In this document: positions 1 to 5,067 of the stretch, piece by piece
How the letters are laid out: each line of letters opens with the position of its first letter
How positions within the stretch are numbered: position 1 is the stretch's first letter
DNA from: Helicobacteraceae bacterium UBA6016
GTDB lineage: Bacteria > Campylobacterota > Campylobacteria > Campylobacterales > UBA6016
Assembly (NCBI GenBank): GCA_002428055.1
Contig: DIZY01000122.1
Coordinates: forward strand, 14,123 to 19,189
Reading direction: 5' to 3'
Length of the DNA stretch: 5,067 bases
Notes under the pieces: generated by a model
Told to the model about the DNA's origin: nothing
Databases searched by the model: none
The model's input: the letters and a program-made list of their open reading frames with translations, nothing else
Program-made: the position numbers and the translations under genes

Positions 1-230
1 CTATTTTTATCGCTTATCGCAACTATTTTATCTTTGTCTGTCGGCGTCAAATTGCGAAGTAGCCTCTCGCTATGAAGTCCTGCGCCGTGTAGAATTATCT
101 TGTAGCCTTTGTCCAAAAACTCATACTTTAATATTTGCGCAGGAAGCTCGTAATTTTGTTTTGATAGCGTGGCGGTTATTAGCCGCAAAAGCTCATCTTC
201 TCGAAATCTTTCCATGTTTGCCAAAGGCAT
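1..230 (-). CDS. Protein with a glycine-loop Rossmann-like domain, 5' end only (partial)
   Basis: The first 76 codons are visible and the frame stays open to the window edge, so the 3' part is missing. Residues 1-45 are probably helical and charged. The segment KGYKIILHGAGLHSERLL (about 42-59) is a beta strand, a GAGxH loop and a helix, then a second strand IVAISDKN (about 69-76). This pattern is that of a Rossmann-type nucleotide-binding domain of the sort appended to sugar-modifying enzymes in polysaccharide loci. The function is not recognised; a role in the same glycan pathway is inferred from the one-base gap after the GT9 stop. The start is uncertain. ATG at 230 has no clear ribosome site. 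A GTG at 242, inside the GT9 gene, has GAGG nine bases upstream (252-255) and would add four residues. An ATG at 215 is a third option. The reading is real but the product name is open. Confidence 0.65.
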   Translation of the reverse strand, partial: MPLANMERFREDELLRLITATLSKQNYELPAQILKYEFLDKGYKIILHGAGLHSERLLRNLTPTDKDKIVAISDKN

Positions 231-231
231 C

Positions 232-1110
232 CTATCTAGCACTAAGCAGAGCCTCATAAACCTCTTCAACACTTATGTCGTTAATATTTTCTTTTTGAAT
301 ATAGAGGCTATTGTTGTACATATAAACCTCTTTTGCATTTGTCGGACCAAACAAAGCCACGACGGGCTTGCCAAGAGCCAATGCTATATGCAACCCCAAG
401 CTGTCGTTTGTAACAACTGTTTTGCACGAGTTTATCCATTCGATATACTCATATAGATTTTCTAGCCCCTGTTGCCAATCAATACTAAGCCCATCTTTGA
501 CTAAAACTGTCTCAAGAGTGCTCCATTTATCATGAGACCACGCTTTTTCTGGGAATTTTGGTCCAACCTTATAGTTAAAACCTATGTCGAATTTTACAAT
601 GCTTTTTGGCTTATACCCCAGCAAATACGGCTGTTCTTCCCACTTGCCGCCTATCATCTCTATCAAAATCTGCTGCCATGTTTTGTCATTATTTATTTTT
701 GTTTCGTGCTTCGTGCATAGCTCCAAAGCGTATTCGGCGCCGTCATATACGCTATAAGAACCAATATTTTCATCAAACCTAAAACCGTATTTTTTCCAAG
801 CGTTAATTTTGTTTGTTATGGCGCAAAGACCGGCTATTTTCTCAAGATTAATTACGATATCAAACTTCTCCGCCAGTAGCTGAAAACCGACAAAACTATC
901 CCAAATCAAAATCCTATCTATATACGGATTGCCTTTAAGAAGTGGGTATGGAGCTTCATCTACAAGCCATGTTATATTTGAATTTTCATATTTCTCTTTT
1001 AGCACTGACAGTATTGGAGTGGTTCTTAGTATATCCCCTAGCGAACTTACACGACCGACCTCCGCATCAAGCGTCTCCGAGAGCCCTAGTTTTATTATTA
1101 GTATTTTCAT
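232..1110 (-). CDS. Glycosyltransferase family 9 (heptosyltransferase-type) protein
   Basis: This 292-residue protein starts with the GT9 strand MKILIIKLG and has SLGDILRTTPIL at 23-34, matching the acceptor-side 'GD.l.ttP.l' motif of ADP-heptose:LPS heptosyltransferases. The C-terminal half ends in the donor-binding signature VTNDSLGLHIALALGKPVV (233-251) followed by FGPT (254-257). PEKAWSHDKW (187-196) fits the family's 'kRWp.e.w' stretch. GT9 enzymes work at the cytoplasmic face of the inner membrane, moving heptose or a related sugar from a nucleotide donor to a glycan or lipid acceptor. Two things are unusual: about eleven extra residues (ETLDAEVGRVS) sit between the first strand and the GD loop, and the protein is shorter than the usual 320-350 residues. 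The start overlaps the preceding stop as ATGA, with AGGCGG seven bases upstream. The real donor sugar may be the product of the upstream enzymes rather than heptose; that is inference. Confidence 0.85.
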   Translation of the reverse strand: MKILIIKLGLSETLDAEVGRVSSLGDILRTTPILSVLKEKYENSNITWLVDEAPYPLLKGNPYIDRILIWDSFVGFQLLAEKFDIVINLEKIAGLCAITNKINAWKKYGFRFDENIGSYSVYDGAEYALELCTKHETKINNDKTWQQILIEMIGGKWEEQPYLLGYKPKSIVKFDIGFNYKVGPKFPEKAWSHDKWSTLETVLVKDGLSIDWQQGLENLYEYIEWINSCKTVVTNDSLGLHIALALGKPVVALFGPTNAKEVYMYNNSLYIQKENINDISVEEVYEALLSAR

Positions 1111-2981
1111 ATATGCGCCGCCTGAATAATTCTACTCTCGTCTATACCGAGTTCGCAAAGAAATTTTTTAATGTTTTGAGATGTCTGTGCTTTATATGTC
1201 GGCGGAATAAGAAAGATATGGTTTTTATCCAACTCCAACAGCATATTGCCATCCCCAAAATGTGTAATTACGCCGTCCAAATATTTTTTTCCAGACTTAC
1301 CGATATCGCCGTCAAAATAGTATGCAATATTTAATTTCTTCCAGCCCTCACCAAGTAGCAACTCCATGCTACTTCTATATCTACCCTCATCTACGCAAGG
1401 TATGACGCAAAGCGGGGTGTTGGTTTTGATTAACTTTTTAGACAAATCAATAAACTCTTGAATACCGCTATAGTTTTGAGGGAAAGCATCAATAGGCGAC
1501 AAATCAAACCGCTGATTGCATTTTCTACAGCCCAGCTTAAAAATACCCCGCTCCGTCTGATGCATATTTGCATACTCTACATCTTTACCGCAATGCGGAC
1601 ATTTAACCACAAAACGATAGATGTTCCCTTTAAAGTCAACGACGCCCATTTTTTCGCTTTTAAGAACTTTGGCGTAAATTCTGTTCTCTAGCATCATTGT
1701 AACAACTTTTGACGATAGCCGAATATACTCCTCGCTACTCATTTCGCTAAGGTTAAGCGGCGGGCACCCTTTTTTAATAAATTCCATTCTATCCGTTATC
1801 TTACCATTGGCTACCGCATCAATATATATAGGAGTCCCAGGGTAAGGCTCTATCATTCCAAGGTTAATTTGATATTCTCTGTTGTTGCGCCACCATGCCA
1901 ATGATCTTTCCGATGTATCTACCGTCTCTTTGGGGTCTCCAAAAATCAAATTACCCTGTATTCCGATACCGTGCTTTTTTGTGAGGGCCAACGCCGTCTC
2001 GGTTGCGGATATTTTCATTTTCTTTTTCATGCTCTTAAGCACCGTATCGTCCGCACTTTCAATCCCATAACTAATATAAAAACAGCCGGAAGCCTTCAGC
2101 TTCTCAAGTGTCTCATCATCAACATCATCGACGCGCATTTGAGCTATCCACAAAAGATTGTATCTTTTCATACGCTCCGCAAACTCCATCATTCTATCTT
2201 TATTAACAGAGAATAGTTCATCAAGTATCGCTACCATATTTATTTGGTATTTCGCAACTAGCATTTCAAGCCAGCAAAAGAAGTAGTCGAGGGAATTTTT
2301 TCTATATTGTTTGCCGAGCGGGTGATAGCAAAAAGTACAGCTAAAAGGGCACGACCTAGTGGAGATAACCGGTAAAATGCGGGGTTTGTCTAGCGGATAC
2401 ATGTAGTAATTATCGTTTGGCATCTGCATATCCAGATACTTATCCACTTCAAAACCCTCATAATCCGGAAAAGGCAAAGCGTCCAAATCCTCTATAGACT
2501 CCCTAAGTTGCGTCACAACGGTATCGTTATCACTACCCCTATAAACTATACCCTTTATTTCAGCCATATCACGCTCTGCTATGATAGCCGCTACCAACTC
2601 ACAAATGGTTATTTCACCCTCTTGCAAAACACCTACATCGATGCCAAGAGCTTCAAAAATTAGTTTTGGCTCGCTACTTATAATACCGCCGCCAACAACA
2701 ATTTTTATCTCCGGTCTAACACCCCTTACAACTTTTACTATCTCGTCAATCTTGTTATAGTGTGCAGACAGCCCACCCGTACAAACCAAATCAACCGCAT
2801 TTTGACTCAGATACTCTTGTAAAACATCTATTGACGATCCCATGCGATGATTTAGGTTTATACACTCTACCGCATACCCCTCTTTTTTTAAAACGGCAGA
2901 GATGCAGGCTAGACCAAGTGGAAACTCGTAATACTCGCCATATTTATCTCTATACTTTGGCGCAACAATTAATATCCGCAT
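1107..2981 (-). CDS. B12-binding-domain radical SAM protein with zinc ribbon and C-terminal Rossmann-like domain
   Basis: This 624-residue protein has several parts. Residues 1-125 are a cobalamin-binding-type domain: an opening strand MRILIVAPK, HxxG at H45-G48, VVGGG at 95-99 and EGE at 121-123. The Asp of the classic DxHxxG motif is Leu here (L43). Residues about 200-430 form the radical SAM barrel, with CPFSCTFC at C211/C215/C218, LDELFSVN (253-260), YGIESADD (305-312), IFGDPKET (346-353) and EPYPGTPIY (378-386), all characteristic of the Elp3/MiaB-like B12 group. C461/C464 and C485/C488 form a probable zinc ribbon. Residues about 515-624 look like a Rossmann-type nucleotide-binding domain, with a strand ending YYFDGD (554-559) and a later strand IFLIPPTY (589-596). 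Related enzymes methylate unactivated carbon or phosphorus, or rearrange rings; a sugar or lipid C-methylation is plausible but unproven. The ATG at 2981 follows the previous stop by nine bases, with only a weak GACGGA site five bases upstream. Confidence 0.85.
   Translation of the reverse strand: MRILIVAPKYRDKYGEYYEFPLGLACISAVLKKEGYAVECINLNHRMGSSIDVLQEYLSQNAVDLVCTGGLSAHYNKIDEIVKVVRGVRPEIKIVVGGGIISSEPKLIFEALGIDVGVLQEGEITICELVAAIIAERDMAEIKGIVYRGSDNDTVVTQLRESIEDLDALPFPDYEGFEVDKYLDMQMPNDNYYMYPLDKPRILPVISTRSCPFSCTFCYHPLGKQYRKNSLDYFFCWLEMLVAKYQINMVAILDELFSVNKDRMMEFAERMKRYNLLWIAQMRVDDVDDETLEKLKASGCFYISYGIESADDTVLKSMKKKMKISATETALALTKKHGIGIQGNLIFGDPKETVDTSERSLAWWRNNREYQINLGMIEPYPGTPIYIDAVANGKITDRMEFIKKGCPPLNLSEMSSEEYIRLSSKVVTMMLENRIYAKVLKSEKMGVVDFKGNIYRFVVKCPHCGKDVEYANMHQTERGIFKLGCRKCNQRFDLSPIDAFPQNYSGIQEFIDLSKKLIKTNTPLCVIPCVDEGRYRSSMELLLGEGWKKLNIAYYFDGDIGKSGKKYLDGVITHFGDGNMLLELDKNHIFLIPPTYKAQTSQNIKKFLCELGIDESRIIQAAHI
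1118..1123 (-). promoter_or_regulatory. Ribosome binding site of the GT9 gene
   Basis: AGGCGG lies seven bases before the ATG at 1110, within the last codons of the B12 radical SAM gene. With the ATGA overlap it supports this start and points to translational coupling. Confidence 0.45.
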
Positions 2982-2986
2982 ATAAA

Positions 2987-2992
2987 TCCGTC
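2987..2992 (-). promoter_or_regulatory. Weak ribosome binding site of the B12 radical SAM gene
   Basis: GACGGA lies five bases before the ATG at 2981 and overlaps the TGA of the preceding radical SAM gene. It is a poor match, so translation may depend on ribosomes finishing the upstream gene. Confidence 0.3.
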
Positions 2993-4094
2993 AAACAAAA
3001 TTAATATGCTCAGGCTTATTGTTTGTAAGGTTCCACAAAAACTCATTAATAGAGTTCTCCTTGCAGTTGGTCATACACTCTGTGTGTACATTAAGATTTT
3101 GTATGGCACCGACAACTTCTTTGTATCTTTTTGAATACATAGCCTCTTTGAATCGAACTTTATTCAAATCGGCAATCATAAACTCATCTTGCCTATGGTC
3201 AAAAAACTGTGCGCATGGAAATAACTTTCCGTCTCCGCTCACTCTCATCATAAAAAACGGCACCGCCTGACACTTGTCGTAGCACTTCTTGCCCTCATTG
3301 GTAAGCTTTGACCACTTAATAACGACTCCGTATTTCTCGTCACTAATAGCCTCCGCCTCTTTAAATATCTCCACCGCATCAAGATATTTGGAGTGGTCTA
3401 TCTCCAGACTTCTATCCGGACTATCGCTACAGTGCTTTACGACAAGATAGTCAACGCCAAGCTCTTTGCCCAGTTTTGCCAAAGGAATCACCTGATCTAT
3501 CGCATAAGGCATCAAGACCATTTGAAGCCCTATCGTAACAGGGAGATTGTGCTCTTTTTTTAGCTTAGCGCAATACGCTATATTTTCAATAACCTTATCA
3601 AAAACACCGGGTTTAACCTTGTGAATATCACGATATGCTCTCTCTGTTCCGGCGCTTACATTAAAGCGTAGATAGGTAAGCCGCTTTAGCATCTCCAAAG
3701 CTTCATCTTTATCCAAAAGCTCGCCGTTTGTTGCCATGGCTATATCTATACCGCTATCTTTGCCTATCTGAACGGCTTTGTATACATCAGGATTTACAAG
3801 CGGTTCGCCCTCGCCTATGAAGCCTATAGATTTAACGCCTAGTGCCGCCGCATCTCTGAGAAAGTTAAATAGCGGCTCACCGGAAAAATGGATTTCGTAC
3901 CCTTTTTTAAACTCATTACCTTGAAACATTCCGTAGCAAAATACGCAGTGTTGATTGCACCCTTTGCTAAGCCCCATATCAATATGCACCGGAGCTACAT
4001 TCTCTCCTTTTTGCCATTTAGCCACATTTCCAAGATGCCATAGCATCTTATTGGAGTCCATTTTATACTTGTCTATTGCGCCTCTCTCTCCCAC
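2991..4094 (-). CDS. Radical SAM protein with SPASM/twitch-like C-terminal region
   Basis: This 367-residue protein carries the radical SAM cluster motif CxxxCxxC at C46, C50 and C53 (GCNQHCVFCYG). GEGEP at 94-98 is the usual SAM-contacting GGEP segment, and MATNGELLD (120-128) and FNVSAGT (144-150) follow the expected barrel order. The C-terminal part has C271, C275, a CX13GX4C arrangement ending at C294, and C340-x3-C344. This resembles a SPASM or shorter 'twitch' domain that holds one auxiliary iron-sulfur cluster; the canonical middle CX2C of a full SPASM is not evident. Such enzymes act on peptides, sugars or nucleotides by radical chemistry. In this setting a sugar or sugar nucleotide is likely, but that is inference. 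The chosen start is GTG, nine bases after the methyltransferase stop, with AGGCGG five bases upstream. An in-frame ATG at codon 12 (4061) has no good ribosome site, and from memory related proteins keep a KYK-x-DS stretch that the GTG start preserves. Confidence 0.85.
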   Translation of the reverse strand: MGERGAIDKYKMDSNKMLWHLGNVAKWQKGENVAPVHIDMGLSKGCNQHCVFCYGMFQGNEFKKGYEIHFSGEPLFNFLRDAAALGVKSIGFIGEGEPLVNPDVYKAVQIGKDSGIDIAMATNGELLDKDEALEMLKRLTYLRFNVSAGTERAYRDIHKVKPGVFDKVIENIAYCAKLKKEHNLPVTIGLQMVLMPYAIDQVIPLAKLGKELGVDYLVVKHCSDSPDRSLEIDHSKYLDAVEIFKEAEAISDEKYGVVIKWSKLTNEGKKCYDKCQAVPFFMMRVSGDGKLFPCAQFFDHRQDEFMIADLNKVRFKEAMYSKRYKEVVGAIQNLNVHTECMTNCKENSINEFLWNLTNNKPEHINFV

Positions 4095-4099
4095 CTGTA

Positions 4100-4105
4100 C
4101 CGCCT
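4100..4105 (-). promoter_or_regulatory. Ribosome binding site supporting the GTG start of the first radical SAM gene
   Basis: AGGCGG, one mismatch from AGGAGG, lies five bases before the GTG at 4094 and overlaps the TAG stop of the methyltransferase gene. It favours the GTG start over the in-frame ATG at 4061. The same hexamer precedes the GT9 gene. Confidence 0.4.
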
Positions 4106-4868
4106 AATCCAAAATCGCATACGAGATATTCGGGCAAAAATCAAATCTATTTATTTTTAGCTTATTAATGCCGACCGTTTCCAAAACAGCTACGGTTTCA
4201 CCGGGGAAAACACCTATATTTAGCTCATCAAACAAGATAATAGCCCCTTTTGGCATTCTAGGCAGCACATTTTCCAAAATACACTTAGTAGGCGCATAAA
4301 TATCTACATCTACATGAAGTAGCGACACAACCGTGTGTTTGTTTTCATCCAAAAACTTTGGCAAAGTCTGAAGTATATCGCCTTGAATCAATCTAGTTTT
4401 TTGCATATGCCCTAAAAATCTAGTGCCGTCGTGCATAACAATTGAGCGCTCAATATCCTCTTTCATACCGCCCTCCACGGACAAAGCCCCTTTGGCTATG
4501 ATCTCGTTGCAGCTTCCGACATCCTTACTACAATCAATTTCAGGAAACCCGTCAAAGGTATCAAATCCGACTATCTCTCTTGTGTAGTTAACAGGCTCAT
4601 ATATGGCGCTAAGGTGCGCCCATGTCATAAGACTAGCGCCCCTTCTAACGCCAAAATCCATAACGGAACCATGTATGTCAAGCTGCTTTTTGAACACCTC
4701 GTTTCTAGCCAAAAACCTAGTTATGCTCTCTCTTGATACATATTTTGCAAAGTTTTCTAGTTTGGTTACATTGTCGCCAGGACTTTGGGAGTAGTAACTA
4801 TTTTGCTCATCAAAAAATGTATTATTTGCCTTCGATTGATTTGGCTTTATCTCCGCTGCGCTCTTCAT
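4104..4868 (-). CDS. TylF/macrocin-type SAM-dependent methyltransferase
   Basis: This 254-residue cytosolic protein has a class I methyltransferase fold. Residues about 68-80 (SVMDFGVRRGASL) form the SAM-binding glycine loop. GFDTFDGFP at 101-109 is the hallmark 'FDsFeGlP' of the TylF/MycF macrocin O-methyltransferase group. GDILQTLP (163-170) and HVDVDIYAPTKCILE (185-199) follow, then ILFDELN (211-217). In TylF/MycF enzymes the last two segments carry acidic residues that bind Mg; here D187, D189, D214 and E215 are candidates, with Asp-Glu where the family usually has Asp-Asp. Known family members methylate sugar hydroxyls in antibiotics, and relatives occur in O-antigen and capsule loci. 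Sugar O-methylation is therefore the likely role, but the substrate is inferred only from context. The N-terminal 35 residues are polar and look disordered. The start is supported by AAAGGA six bases upstream and by the ATGA overlap with the transketolase gene. Confidence 0.8.
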   Translation of the reverse strand: MKSAAEIKPNQSKANNTFFDEQNSYYSQSPGDNVTKLENFAKYVSRESITRFLARNEVFKKQLDIHGSVMDFGVRRGASLMTWAHLSAIYEPVNYTREIVGFDTFDGFPEIDCSKDVGSCNEIIAKGALSVEGGMKEDIERSIVMHDGTRFLGHMQKTRLIQGDILQTLPKFLDENKHTVVSLLHVDVDIYAPTKCILENVLPRMPKGAIILFDELNIGVFPGETVAVLETVGINKLKINRFDFCPNISYAILD

Positions 4869-5067
4869 AGCTCTTCCTTTATCTTATCCGCAATACTTTT
4901 TGCATCTATGCCGTATAGTCCTCTTAAATACTTCGCATTTCCTACTTTGTGTATAAAGTGGTTTTTGATGGCTATCTTTATCGGGCTAAACCCTAATTCC
5001 ATCAAAATAGAGCCAAAACCGCCGTTTTCAAAGTGCTCCTCTAATACAAAAACTTTTTTATAATTTT
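4865..5067 (-). CDS. Transketolase C-terminal subunit, 3' end only (partial)
   Basis: Only the last 66 codons are present; the 5' part lies beyond position 5067. The visible peptide has the features of the transketolase C-terminal domain: a strand ending in VLEEH, followed by the glycine turn GGFGS, a later short strand with IAIKNHF, and a terminal segment YLRGLYGIDAKSIADKI that matches the usual 'L..yGlda..I...I' ending. In this superfamily (transketolase, DXP synthase, pyruvate dehydrogenase beta) the domain packs against the thiamine-diphosphate-binding domains. Stand-alone N and C subunits of transketolase are common in polysaccharide gene clusters, and this fragment could be the C subunit of such a pair or the end of a full-length enzyme; the window cannot tell which. 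The TGA stop overlaps the ATG of the methyltransferase gene as ATGA, so the two are probably translationally coupled. The family assignment is good; the exact reaction is unknown. Confidence 0.8.
   Translation of the reverse strand, partial: NYKKVFVLEEHFENGGFGSILMELGFSPIKIAIKNHFIHKVGNAKYLRGLYGIDAKSIADKIKEEL
4875..4880 (-). promoter_or_regulatory. Ribosome binding site of the methyltransferase gene
   Basis: AAAGGA on the minus strand ends six bases before the ATG at 4868. It lies inside the end of the transketolase gene and is the best Shine-Dalgarno match in the window. It fixes this start despite the overlap with the upstream stop. Confidence 0.6.

Noticed and set aside
169..456. A plus-strand reading frame of 95 codons near the left edge
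   Set aside because: It lies opposite the end of the GT9 gene and the start of gene 6, is rich in Ser, Ile and Phe as expected of a complementary frame, and has no domain.
942..1334. A plus-strand reading frame of 130 codons opposite the GT9 and B12 radical SAM genes
   Set aside because: It runs antisense across two strongly supported genes, has no recognisable motif and spans their junction; it is a shadow frame.
2982..2990. A possible promoter or terminator between the two radical SAM genes
   Set aside because: The gap is nine bases, too short for either; the other gaps in the window are equally short or are overlaps.
4785..5063. A plus-strand reading frame of 92 codons with hydrophobic stretches, possibly a small membrane protein
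   Set aside because: It is antisense to the transketolase C-terminal domain and the methyltransferase start, both well supported; the hydrophobicity follows from the complementary codons.
1..5067. CRISPR arrays, tRNA or rRNA genes, insertion sequences, toxin-antitoxin or defence genes
   Set aside because: No regular repeats, inverted-repeat ends, transposase motifs or RNA gene signatures were seen, and the minus strand is almost fully coding.

Overview
The window is a moderately AT-rich, gene-dense stretch in which every convincing gene reads on the minus strand, so the biological order runs from position 5067 down to position 1. Six genes are seen, four complete and two cut by the window edges. 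The junctions in transcription order are a 4-base ATGA overlap, a 9-base gap, another 9-base gap, a second ATGA overlap and a 1-base gap. No promoter, terminator, RNA gene, mobile element or CRISPR array is visible. This looks like the interior of one translationally coupled operon. No stretch over 300 bases lacks a gene.

In order of transcription: (1) the last 66 codons of a transketolase C-terminal subunit; (2) a TylF/macrocin-type SAM-dependent methyltransferase; (3) a radical SAM protein with a SPASM/twitch-like C-terminal cysteine region; (4) a B12-binding-domain radical SAM protein with an added zinc ribbon and a C-terminal Rossmann-like domain; (5) a short GT9 (heptosyltransferase-type) glycosyltransferase; (6) the start of a protein with a glycine-loop Rossmann-like domain that continues past the window edge.

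Together the genes fit an accessory locus for a surface glycan (lipopolysaccharide, capsule or flagellar glycan). Transketolase-type carbon transfer, two radical SAM reactions and a methyltransferase would build or decorate an uncommon sugar, and the GT9 enzyme would attach it. The substrate cannot be read from the sequence and no member is a recognised named gene. The GT9 enzyme suggests a Gram-negative host. The AT bias, frequent ATA isoleucine codons and compact overlapping layout would suit Campylobacterota (a Sulfurimonas, Sulfuricurvum or Campylobacter type), but that assignment is only an inference and other Gram-negative phyla remain possible.

The most interesting point is the pair of adjacent, unlike radical SAM enzymes, one of them with an unusual C-terminal extension whose last domain resembles the start of gene 6.
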